44,855 nt of DNA from Gordonia sp. (in: high G+C Gram-positive bacteria) (GTDB taxonomy: Bacteria > Actinomycetota > Actinomycetes > Mycobacteriales > Mycobacteriaceae): contig NZ_JAGQTN010000262.1 in assembly GCF_020438995.1 (NCBI RefSeq), forward strand, positions 1 to 44,855, given 5' to 3'. This document shows, one piece after another, positions 7,905-14,926 of the stretch. Under the pieces are notes generated by a model. The model saw nothing but the letters and a program-made list of their open reading frames with translations. It did not search any database and was not told where the DNA came from. How positions within the stretch are numbered: the stretch's first letter is position 1; the number at the start of each line of letters is the position of its first letter. Both the position numbers and the translations under genes were made by a program.

Positions 7905-8330
7905 ATGGCATCGGTATTCACGCACATCATCAACGGCGATCTCCCCGGCAAGTTCGTGTGGAAGGACGGCCAGGCCGTCGCATTCCTCACCATCGAACCC
8001 GTCACCCCGGGGCATGTGCTGGTGATCCCGCGCAAGGAGATCGACCACTGGGAACAGATCGACACTGCCACCTTCACCCACCTGTCCGATGTCGCGCAGA
8101 AGGTCGGCCGGGCCGTCAAGGACGCCTTCGACGCCCCGCGGATGGGCATGCTGATCGCCGGACTGGAGGTGCCGCACGTGCATCTGCATGTGTTCCCGGC
8201 GCTGTCGATGGAGACGTTCGACCTCAGCAAGGCCGCCAAGGACGTCACGCAGGAAACCCTCGAGGAGCATGCGGTGAAGATCCGGCAGAGCCTCGTCGAC
8301 CACGGTTACCGGGAGAACGTGCCGGACTGA
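7905..8330 (+). CDS. HIT family nucleotide hydrolase/transferase
   Basis: Histidine-triad protein of 141 residues, cytoplasmic, of the group that cleaves adenosine phosphoramidates or dinucleoside polyphosphates. The triad HVHLHV is at residues 91-96; upstream are AFLTIEPVTPGHVLVIPRKE and DHWEQID, typical of the Hint-like branch. A HIT protein also neighbours phoR in M. tuberculosis (Rv0759c, there in opposite orientation), so the neighbourhood is conserved while the strand differs. It is separated from phoR by 93 bases and has its own leaderless-type promoter. Confidence 0.92.
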   Translation: MASVFTHIINGDLPGKFVWKDGQAVAFLTIEPVTPGHVLVIPRKEIDHWEQIDTATFTHLSDVAQKVGRAVKDAFDAPRMGMLIAGLEVPHVHLHVFPALSMETFDLSKAAKDVTQETLEEHAVKIRQSLVDHGYRENVPD

Positions 8331-8346
8331 ACGAGTTTCGGGGACC

Positions 8347-8383
8347 GTCAGCCGACAGTTCGCCCGGCGTCAGCCGACAGTTC
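8347..8383. repeat. 15-bp direct repeat (two copies, 22-bp period)
   Basis: GTCAGCCGACAGTTC occurs at 8347-8361 and again at 8369-8383, between the convergent HIT and helicase genes. The second copy contains the helicase stop codon (8370-8372) and its last codons. Confidence 0.9.
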
Positions 8384-10628
8384 TATGGATGAGCAGTGGT
8401 AGGACCGCGGTGGCACCCGCCTCGCGTAATGCCGCGGCGGCTATCGTGATCGGCCAGCCGGACGTGGTGGCGTCGACGACGAGGAGCACCGTCTGACCTG
8501 CCGCGGCAGGCGGATCGGTGAGTCGGCCGCGCCAGTATGCGGCCTCGACGGCGCCGGTCGCGTCGGACGGTGGCTCACCGGGGCCGACGGGATAGGCGCC
8601 ACCGTCGCGGCGGCCGACTTTGCGCAGTCGGGCCGCGAGGGTTTCGGCGATGCCGGTTCCGGTCAGCCGCAACGACACGATGACGTCGGGCCGGATGCCG
8701 GACTCGCGGCCCCATCGGGCGAGAGTGGCGACCGCGGCGTCGGCGAGTTCGGTGACCGCGCCGTCGTCACCATTGCGGGCGCCGGCGAGGACGTCGGTCC
8801 ATTCGGGTGCGTCGGCATGGGCGAGGACCCGGCCGGGCTCGGCCATCAGCTGTGCGGGGATTCTGCCGCGGGGCGCGCGTAGCGACGGGGCTGTTGACGG
8901 AGCGCCGAGTATGCTGCCGGGCCACATCTTTCGGGGTTCGAGGATCAGTGTCGAGCGGCGCAGCGTCGCGGTGATGGAACGCACGTCCTCGTCGTCGGTG
9001 CCGGCGGGCAGTCCGTCGGTGAGGCCGCCGCGGCATACCGAACACCGGCCGCACGGTGCGCTCTGCGGGTCGTCGAGCGACTCGGTGAGCAGCGTCATCA
9101 GGCAGGCGTTACCGTGCACGTAGGCGCGCATGATGTCGGCCTCACGGCGGCGCACCGCGATCACTCCGTCGTAGTGTTCGGCGTCGAAATACCATTCCCG
9201 GCCGGTGCTCACCCAGCCGTCGGGGGTGCGTTCGGTGGCGCCGTCGACGGCGAGTTGTTTGAGCATGAGGTCGACCTTGTTGCGGCGCAGTCCCGTTGAC
9301 GATTCGAGTGCGGGGACCGATTGTGGTTGCGCTGATGTGTTGAGTGCGTCGAGCAACTTGGTCATCTGTTCGGGGTCGGGGATGGTGGAGGTGGCGAAGT
9401 ACTCCCAGATCCGGTCGTCGGCGGCAGAGGACAGCAGCACCACCACGGCGCTGTCGAGGGCGCGGCCGGCACGGCCCACCTGCTGGTAGTACGACACCGG
9501 TGACGCGGGTGCGCCCACATGCACCACGAACCCGAGATCCGGCTTGTCGTAACCCATTCCGAGTGCCGACGTGGCCACCAGTGCCTTGACTTCGTTGCGC
9601 AGGAGCGCGTCCTCGAGGGCGTGGCGGCGGTCGGCGTCGAGTTGCCCGGTGTACGCGGCGACCGGATAGTCCGGGCCCTGCACGGCCCGGATGGCCTCGA
9701 CGAGCCTGTCGGCGTCGGCGACGGTGAGCACGTAGACGATGCCCGAGCCCGGCAGTGCGGACAGGTTGCGGGCCGTCCAGGCGTACCGCTGCATCGGCGA
9801 CAATCCGTCGATGACGTTCAGGTGCAATGAGTTTCGTGCCAACGGTCCGCGCAGAACGAGGGTGTCGGGGCCGAGTTGGCCGGCCACGTCGGCAGTGACA
9901 CGGGCATTGGCGGTGGCGGTCGTGGCCAGCACCGGAGTGTCCGCGTCGGCGGTGCGCAGGACGTCGGCGACGCGGCGGTAGTCGGGCCGGAAATCGTGAC
10001 CCCAGTCCGAGATGGCGTGCGCCTCGTCGATCACCAGCAGGCCGAGTCTTCCGCTCAGATTGTCGAGCACGCGCCTGCCGAAACCGGGATTGGCCAGGCG
10101 CTCCGGGGACACCAGGAGAACATCGAGATCGCCTGTGCGTAAGTTATTTTCGATGATCTCCCAGTCGCTGAAGTTCGACGAGTTGAGGGTGGCCGCGCGT
10201 AGTCCCGCACGTTCGGCCGCCGCTACCTGATCACGCATCAGCGACAGCAGTGGCGACACGATCAGCGTCGGTCCGCGTCCGCTCGCCCCGACATCCCCCG
10301 TCGCTTCGCTCGCCCCGACATCCCCCGTCGCTTCGCTCGCCCGGACATCCCCCGTCGCTTCGCTCGCCCCGACATCCCCCCTCGCTCCGCTCGCCCGGAC
10401 ATTCCCCCTCGCTTCGCTCGCCCGGCCGATGGCCGTCGCCGTCCAGTACACCGCCGACTTGCCCCAGCCGGTGGCCTGCACGACGAGGACCCGAGCACCG
10501 GGGCGGGTCAGCGCCGCGACCGCCCGCAACTGATCTGGGCGCAGGTGGGCACCGTCGCCGGCCAGGCTTGCGATGACCCGGTCGGCGATCCGCAGCTGGT
10601 CGGCCTGCAACTGGTCTGGTGGGGACAT
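8370..10628 (-). CDS. RecQ-family helicase with C-terminal phosphoribosyltransferase-like domain
   Basis: Superfamily 2 DNA helicase, 752 residues. Walker A is variant (QATGWGKS, about 51-58), motif Ia region VSPLLSLMRDQV, DEAH box VIDEAHAISDWGHDFRPDYR, motif III ATTATANARV, and motif VI YYQQVGRAGRALD. A Zn-binding cluster (CGRCSVCRGG) follows. The last ~200 residues look like a type I phosphoribosyltransferase fold: VLLVVDATTSGWPITIAAAALR matches the PRPP-loop pattern VLLVDD...TGWT, but the acidic pair is altered (VDA instead of DD), so catalysis is doubtful. Between Walker A and motif Ia is a 9-residue tandem repeat (about 70-118; G-D-V-G/R-A-S-E-A-T). It differs from the genuine RecQ at 16998. 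Role probably DNA repair or recombination. Confidence 0.85.
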   Translation of the reverse strand: MSPPDQLQADQLRIADRVIASLAGDGAHLRPDQLRAVAALTRPGARVLVVQATGWGKSAVYWTATAIGRASEARGNVRASGARGDVGASEATGDVRASEATGDVGASEATGDVGASGRGPTLIVSPLLSLMRDQVAAAERAGLRAATLNSSNFSDWEIIENNLRTGDLDVLLVSPERLANPGFGRRVLDNLSGRLGLLVIDEAHAISDWGHDFRPDYRRVADVLRTADADTPVLATTATANARVTADVAGQLGPDTLVLRGPLARNSLHLNVIDGLSPMQRYAWTARNLSALPGSGIVYVLTVADADRLVEAIRAVQGPDYPVAAYTGQLDADRRHALEDALLRNEVKALVATSALGMGYDKPDLGFVVHVGAPASPVSYYQQVGRAGRALDSAVVVLLSSAADDRIWEYFATSTIPDPEQMTKLLDALNTSAQPQSVPALESSTGLRRNKVDLMLKQLAVDGATERTPDGWVSTGREWYFDAEHYDGVIAVRRREADIMRAYVHGNACLMTLLTESLDDPQSAPCGRCSVCRGGLTDGLPAGTDDEDVRSITATLRRSTLILEPRKMWPGSILGAPSTAPSLRAPRGRIPAQLMAEPGRVLAHADAPEWTDVLAGARNGDDGAVTELADAAVATLARWGRESGIRPDVIVSLRLTGTGIAETLAARLRKVGRRDGGAYPVGPGEPPSDATGAVEAAYWRGRLTDPPAAAGQTVLLVVDATTSGWPITIAAAALREAGATAVLPLLIHRTVG
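10280..10424. repeat. 27-bp in-frame tandem repeat inside helicase gene
   Basis: Units begin CGCTCGCCC at 10280, 10307, 10334, 10361, 10388 and 10415, an exact 27-bp period (9 codons) with a few substitutions. On the coding strand each unit reads about GDVGASEAT. It inserts roughly 45 residues between helicase motifs I and Ia. Confidence 0.95.
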
Positions 10629-10637
10629 ACGTCCACG

Positions 10638-10703
10638 CTATCGGGACCATATGGGGCTATCGGGACCATATGGGGCTATCGGGACCATATGGGGCTATCG
10701 GGA
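10638..10703. repeat. 19-bp tandem repeat in divergent promoter region
   Basis: CTATCGGGACCATATGGGG is repeated with units at 10638, 10657 and 10676 and a partial unit at 10695. Each full unit carries the palindrome CCATATGG (10647, 10666, 10685). It starts 10 bases upstream of the helicase start codon and ends 17 bases before the PhoP-box-like repeat. Confidence 0.95.
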
Positions 10704-10719
10704 ACCTCTGGGTTCACGT

Positions 10720-10737
10720 TGACAGGAACCTGACAGG
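10720..10737 (+). promoter_or_regulatory. PhoP-box-like direct repeat before GT2/GtrA gene
   Basis: TGACAGG-AACC-TGACAGG: two identical 7-mers with a 4-bp spacer, the same layout as the element before phoP and with the same second half (TGACAGG). It is centred about 53 bp before the ATG at 10782. If the mRNA is leaderless (CAATCT at 10769-10774 as -10), this is a normal activator position. Confidence 0.6.
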
Positions 10738-10781
10738 TAGAAGCCGGAGGCGTCCCAGTTTCGGCCCGCAATCTGTACGAC

Positions 10782-12077
10782 ATGACGACAGACACCCTCG
10801 GTCGCCCCGCCTCGACGGTGCACACTCTGGCCGACACCTCGCAACCCCATCCGACGCTCGACATCGTCATCCCGGTGTACAACGAGCAGGACGACATCGT
10901 CGACGCGGTGCGCCGCCTCGATGCCCACCTGCGCGCCAACGTGCCGTATCCGGCGCGGATCACCGTCGCCGACAACGCGAGCACCGACGGCACCGTGCGC
11001 CGCGCGGTCTCGCTGACCGAGAGCGTCGACGGTCTGCGGGTGGTGCACCTCGACGAGAAGGGCCGCGGCCGGGCACTGAACGCGGTGTGGCGCGACAGCG
11101 ATGCTGACATCGTCGCCTACTGCGACGTCGACCTGTCGACCGACCTGAACGCGCTGATGCCGCTCATCGCGCCGCTGATCTCCGGCCACTCGGACATCGC
11201 GATCGGCAGCAGGCTGTCCAACGGATCACGCGTCGAACGCGGTATGAAACGCGAATTCATCTCGCGCTCTTACAATCTCATCCTGCGCACCGCGATGCGC
11301 GCCCGCTTCTCCGACGCCCAGTGCGGATTCAAGGCGATGCGCACCGACATTGCCCGCGAACTGCTGCCGTACGTCGAGGACACCGGCTGGTTCTTCGACA
11401 CCGAACTGCTGGTCGTGGCCGAGCGGATCGGACTGCGTATCGCGGAGGTCCCGGTTGACTGGATCGACGACCCGAACAGCAGCGTCGACATCGTCGCCAC
11501 CGCCGTGGCCGACCTCAAGGGCTGCGCCCGCGTCGGCCGGGCCCTGGTCGACGGCACGCTGCCCGTCGCCGAACTGCGTGCCAGCATGGGCCGGTCGCGC
11601 CATCCCGGCCCGCGCGTCGCGGGCGTCCCGTTCGGATTGTCCGGTCAGTTGGCGCGGTTCTGTGTGGTGGGTGTGGCGTCGACGATCGTGTACGCGGTGC
11701 TGTACCTGATGCTGCACTCGCTGTTCGGTGCGCAGGTGTCCAACTTTGTGGCACTGGGTATTTCGGCGGTGTTCAACACCGCGGCCAACCGGGGGTTCAG
11801 CTTCGGGGTGCGCGGCACGGAGAACGTCGTCAAGCACCAGGTATTCGGGCTCGGCATCTTCATGTTCGGCTGGGTGGTGACCGCCGGGTCGTTGTTCGTG
11901 CTGCACGCCTGGGTGCCGGGGGCGTCCAAACATCTTGAGCTGCTGGTCCTGCTGGTGGCCAACCTGGTGGCGACGGCGATCCGGTTCGTGGGACTGCGCT
12001 GGGTGTTCCGGTCGCACACCGCGACCGCCGCTACCGACACCGCGGACCTGGTCGTGCCCCGGGAATCCGGCCGCTGA
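10782..12077 (+). CDS. Bifunctional GT2 glycosyltransferase / GtrA-like membrane protein
   Basis: Fusion of a cytoplasmic family 2 glycosyltransferase (residues about 20-270) with a C-terminal GtrA domain of four transmembrane helices (about 288-415). The GT2 part has IVIPVYNEQDDI, the DVD motif (115-117) in CDVDLSTDLNALM and GSRLSNGSRV. Such enzymes resemble dolichyl-phosphate-sugar synthases: they load a sugar onto polyprenyl phosphate, and GtrA-type domains help move or anchor the product. It overlaps the next gene, a GT39 transferase that would use the lipid-linked sugar (TGATG at 12075-12079). 431 residues. The sugar is not evident. Confidence 0.88.
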   Translation: MTTDTLGRPASTVHTLADTSQPHPTLDIVIPVYNEQDDIVDAVRRLDAHLRANVPYPARITVADNASTDGTVRRAVSLTESVDGLRVVHLDEKGRGRALNAVWRDSDADIVAYCDVDLSTDLNALMPLIAPLISGHSDIAIGSRLSNGSRVERGMKREFISRSYNLILRTAMRARFSDAQCGFKAMRTDIARELLPYVEDTGWFFDTELLVVAERIGLRIAEVPVDWIDDPNSSVDIVATAVADLKGCARVGRALVDGTLPVAELRASMGRSRHPGPRVAGVPFGLSGQLARFCVVGVASTIVYAVLYLMLHSLFGAQVSNFVALGISAVFNTAANRGFSFGVRGTENVVKHQVFGLGIFMFGWVVTAGSLFVLHAWVPGASKHLELLVLLVANLVATAIRFVGLRWVFRSHTATAATDTADLVVPRESGR

Positions 12078-14380
12078 TGGCCGAGGTGGTCCCGGAGAAT
12101 TCCGATATCGTACAGGCGGGCGAGGGGACTCGTCCGCCTGTATGGCGTGCTATAACCGCTCCCGTGATACGGGAGCGGTTTTCGCTGTTGCTTCTGCTGG
12201 TGGGCACCGCGGTGGCCTATCTGTGGAATCTGTCGATCAACGGGTGGGCCAATTCATTCTATTCGGCGGCGATTCAGGCCGGTTCGCAGTCGTGGAAGGC
12301 GTGGTTCTTCGGCTCCTCGGACATGGCCAATTCGATCACCGTGGACAAACCACCTGCATCGCTGTGGATTCCGTCGTTGTCGGTGCGGGTATTCGGATTG
12401 AATTCCTGGTCGATTCTCGTGCCCGAGGCGCTCATGGGAGTGGCTTCGGTGGCGTTGGTCTACGTGATCACGCGCCGGTATTTCGGGCATTGGGCGGGCA
12501 TTCTCGCCGGCCTGGTGCTGGCGGTGACCCCGGTGGCGGCGATGATGTTCCGGTTCAACAACCCCGAGGCGCTGCTGATTCTGCTGATGGTCGCCTCGGT
12601 GTGGGCGCTGCTGCGCGGGGTGGAGGACGGCCGGTGGCGATGGCTGATCCTCACCGGTGCCCTGGTCGGATTCGGTTTTCTCACAAAGCAATTGCAGGTG
12701 ATGCTGGTGGTTCCGCCGCTGGCCATCACGTACTTGGCGTTCGGGCCCGGGACCGTGCTGCGGCGGCTGGGTCAGTTGGTGGTGGCACTCGGTGCGTTGA
12801 TCGTGAGTGCGGGCTGGTGGATTCTCGCCGTCGAATTGTGGCCGGCCTCGTCGCGTCCGTATATCGGTGGCTCGCAGAACAATTCGATCCTCGAACTGAC
12901 GTTGGGCTACAACGGGATCGGCCGGCTCAACGGTGAGGAACACGGAAGTGTGCACCCCGGTGGTGGCTACGGTTCCGGTAGCGGGTTCGGTGGTGGATTC
13001 GGCCCCGGTGGGGCATATGGGGGACCGGGCGGGCCCGGTGGGCGCGGCGGTGTGTGGGGCGAGACCGGGTGGGACCGGATGTTCACTCCCGCGCAGGGCG
13101 GCCAGATCGCCTGGCTGATCCCCACCGCGATCATCCTCGGGGTGGTGGCGCTGGTGATCGTGGCCCGAGTTGGCCGGGGCGAAAACGGACGGGATGAGGA
13201 CGACAACCGCAAACCCCGACTAGCGTTTCTCACGGTGTGGGGTCTGTGGCTGATCGTCACGGTGGGCGTCTTCAGCTACATGGCCGGCATCTTCCACAGC
13301 TACTACACGGCCGCACTCGCACCCGCGGTCGCGGCGCTCGTCGGTGGCGGGGCCGCGGTCTGTTGGCGTGCCCGCGAGCAGTTCTGGGTGCGGGCGGTTC
13401 TTGCCGTCGCGGTGGGCACGGCCGCGATCTGGGGATTCGTGCTGCTGGGCCGGACCCCCGATTTCGTGAGCTGGCTGCGGTGGGTGGTGCTGGTCGTCGG
13501 GCTGGTCGCCGGGCTGGTACTGCTCCTCCCGGACTCCTCGCGACGGCTGCGCATGATCGTGGCCGGTGCCGGGGTGGCGGCCGTCGTCGCCGGGATGGCC
13601 GGTCCCGCGGCGTACGCGATCGACACCATCGGCTCACCCGTCTCCGGTGGCGTCCCATCGGCGGGGCCGCGGGTGGAAGGCGGATTCGGTCCGCCCGGCG
13701 GTCCGGGGCGCAGACTGGGATTCGGGCACCGGCCGGGGTTCGGGAATGGGCAGGGACACATGCAGGGATTCGGGCACGGGCGGGGGCCGATGGGTAGCCC
13801 GGCCGACGGGCCGCCGAGTCCGGCACCTGACCCGGGAGTCCGGCATCGCCGGGGTGACTCGGCCGGTCCGGGCGCGTTGCCGGGTCCTGGAGGCCGGTCC
13901 GGACCCGCCGGTCCGGGCGGTGGCTTCGGCGGCTACCGCGGCTTCGGCGGCTACCGCGGCTTCGGTGGTCCGGGCGGACTCCTCGACGGATCGCGGCCGG
14001 GCCCGCAGATCCTGGCGCTCCTGCGGGCCGACGCGAACCGCTACACCTGGGTCGCCGCTGCGATCGGCTCCAACTCGGCGTCGGGGTATCAGCTCGAATC
14101 CGGCCACTCGGTGATGCCGATCGGCGGCTTCAACGGCACCGACCCGTCGCCGACACCGGAGCAGTTCCAGAAAATGGTCGCCGACGGCAAGATCCACTAC
14201 TTCATTGCCGGCGGCCGCTTCGGTGGTGGATTCTTCGGCGGTGGACCCGGCGGGGGGCAGGGCGAGCGCACGAGCGAGAAGATCAGCACCTGGGTCACCG
14301 AACACTTCACATCGCAGACCGTCGACGGTGTCACCCTCTACGACCTGACCGCGCCTGTGGCATCTGCGGGAGGTACATAG
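12077..14380 (+). CDS. GT39-type membrane glycosyltransferase (ArnT/YkcB-like)
   Basis: Polytopic membrane protein, 767 residues, of the GT-C superfamily that transfers a sugar from a polyprenyl-phosphate donor outside the membrane. The first loop has NGWANSFYSAAIQAGSQSWK and FGSSDMANSITVDKPPASLW, with the acidic residue of the catalytic loop about Asp90 before KPP. About 11-12 hydrophobic segments follow. Two Gly-rich, low-complexity extracytoplasmic stretches occur (about 293-330 and 540-640; GFGGYR repeats). The last ~120 residues form a soluble domain (LLRADANRYTWVAAAIGSNS...) seen in this actinobacterial subgroup. The start at 12077 overlaps the preceding stop. Two strong hairpins lie in its first 110 bases, so a later start (for example TTG 12188) is possible; the first membrane helix would remain. 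Confidence 0.88.
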   Translation: MAEVVPENSDIVQAGEGTRPPVWRAITAPVIRERFSLLLLLVGTAVAYLWNLSINGWANSFYSAAIQAGSQSWKAWFFGSSDMANSITVDKPPASLWIPSLSVRVFGLNSWSILVPEALMGVASVALVYVITRRYFGHWAGILAGLVLAVTPVAAMMFRFNNPEALLILLMVASVWALLRGVEDGRWRWLILTGALVGFGFLTKQLQVMLVVPPLAITYLAFGPGTVLRRLGQLVVALGALIVSAGWWILAVELWPASSRPYIGGSQNNSILELTLGYNGIGRLNGEEHGSVHPGGGYGSGSGFGGGFGPGGAYGGPGGPGGRGGVWGETGWDRMFTPAQGGQIAWLIPTAIILGVVALVIVARVGRGENGRDEDDNRKPRLAFLTVWGLWLIVTVGVFSYMAGIFHSYYTAALAPAVAALVGGGAAVCWRAREQFWVRAVLAVAVGTAAIWGFVLLGRTPDFVSWLRWVVLVVGLVAGLVLLLPDSSRRLRMIVAGAGVAAVVAGMAGPAAYAIDTIGSPVSGGVPSAGPRVEGGFGPPGGPGRRLGFGHRPGFGNGQGHMQGFGHGRGPMGSPADGPPSPAPDPGVRHRRGDSAGPGALPGPGGRSGPAGPGGGFGGYRGFGGYRGFGGPGGLLDGSRPGPQILALLRADANRYTWVAAAIGSNSASGYQLESGHSVMPIGGFNGTDPSPTPEQFQKMVADGKIHYFIAGGRFGGGFFGGGPGGGQGERTSEKISTWVTEHFTSQTVDGVTLYDLTAPVASAGGT
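12111..12142 (+). promoter_or_regulatory. Perfect 14-bp RNA hairpin with GNRA loop inside GT39 5' end
   Basis: The left arm TACAGGCGGGCGAG (12111-12124) pairs completely with CTCGTCCGCCTGTA (12129-12142; one G-U pair) around the loop GGGA, a GNRA tetraloop. Two or three further pairs, mostly wobble, extend it outward. It lies 35 bases after the assigned start codon. Confidence 0.7.
12154..12182 (+). terminator. Terminator-like hairpin inside GT39 5' end
   Basis: AACCGCTCCCGT (12154-12165), loop GAT, ACGGGAGCGGTT (12169-12180): a perfect 12-bp stem, followed directly by further T (four in a row, 12179-12182). By form it is an intrinsic terminator or attenuator, 11 bases downstream of the preceding hairpin. 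Its right arm includes GGGAG, a possible ribosome binding site for a later start. Confidence 0.55.
13932..13972. repeat. 18-bp coding repeat (GFGGYR) in GT39
   Basis: TTCGGCGGCTACCGCGGC-type units are repeated in frame about 2.3 times, encoding GFGGYRGFGGYRGFGG in the extracytoplasmic Gly-rich segment. Confidence 0.85.
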
Positions 14381-14387
14381 CGAACGA

Positions 14388-14430
14388 CTCCCGTCCGCAA
14401 CCGGACATCGGCGGCGGACGGGAGCCTTTC
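14388..14430 (+). terminator. Terminator of the GT2/GtrA-GT39 operon
   Basis: CTCCCGTCCGC (14388-14398) and GCGGACGGGAG (14414-14424) form a perfect 11-bp stem with a 15-base loop, starting seven bases after the GT39 stop and followed by CCTTTC. Confidence 0.75.
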
Positions 14431-14469
14431 CGGTTCGTGCGGCTGTGCTCCTTGATCGGCGTTCCGGGT

Positions 14470-14802
14470 TCAGCGTTCCCGGTTCAGCAACTCGGTGAGC
14501 ATTTCGGTGATGCGATTCATTCCTGTATGCAGGACGCCGAAACCCCTTCGCAAGTCAGCGAGATCGCCATCTACGCGATCGAATCGCGCTTGATGTTCCA
14601 ATTGAGTCTCTCGAAGTGCGTTCAGGACCCTGGTGTGTCCTTGTAGTTCCGAACGCATCTCGGAGACGTCCCTGTCCGCCGCGCCCGCGAGAACCCGGGC
14701 CGCTGCCGAATCCTCCCGTGCCCGGCGTGACTGCCCGTCCACGTCGTCCAGTCTGTTCTCGACCGCGGTCAGTCGCGCGTCGAGATCGTCGATATCTGCC
14801 AT
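14470..14802 (-). CDS. Small coiled-coil protein (110 aa)
   Basis: A charged, almost entirely helical protein starting [20 protein letters not shown] with regular hydrophobic heptads ([36 protein letters not shown]) and no membrane segment. The pattern resembles bacterial coiled-coil hypothetical proteins with no known function. The ATG at 14802 is chosen because the heptads begin right there and longer in-frame sequence upstream would run through the purD promoter and gene. It is divergent from purD (124 bases apart) and convergent with the GT39 gene. Confidence 0.7.
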   Translation of the reverse strand: MADIDDLDARLTAVENRLDDVDGQSRRAREDSAAARVLAGAADRDVSEMRSELQGHTRVLNALRETQLEHQARFDRVDGDLADLRRGFGVLHTGMNRITEMLTELLNRER

Positions 14803-14881
14803 CAGTGCCCCCGCCCTGCCTGTGCTTCGCGTCTGTCGACTGTACTGCCGACCCGGCCGCGACGACCCTCGATGTACAGAG

Positions 14882-14890
14882 TTATCCACA
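14882..14890 (+). promoter_or_regulatory. DnaA-box match upstream of purD
   Basis: TTATCCACA is a perfect match to the DnaA box consensus, located in the purD/coiled-coil divergent promoter region. Binding is not shown by sequence alone. Confidence 0.45.
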
Positions 14891-14913
14891 GGGAGCCTGA
14901 GCTGTGCGGACTG

Positions 14914-14919
14914 TAGAGT
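14914..14919 (+). promoter_or_regulatory. -10 box for leaderless purD
   Basis: TAGAGT lies seven bases before the GTG at 14927, and the bases between (CGTCCCC) contain no ribosome binding site. This is the leaderless arrangement. Confidence 0.55.
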
Positions 14920-14926
14920 CGTCCCC

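Noticed and set aside
10280-10424. CRISPR-like array in the helicase gene
   Set aside because: The units are contiguous without unique spacers, keep the reading frame and have no cas genes nearby; it is a coding minisatellite.
14633-14926. N-terminal extension of purD
   Set aside because: The frame is open, but PurD motifs begin exactly at GTG 14927, and the upstream part overlaps the divergent coiled-coil gene and promoter.
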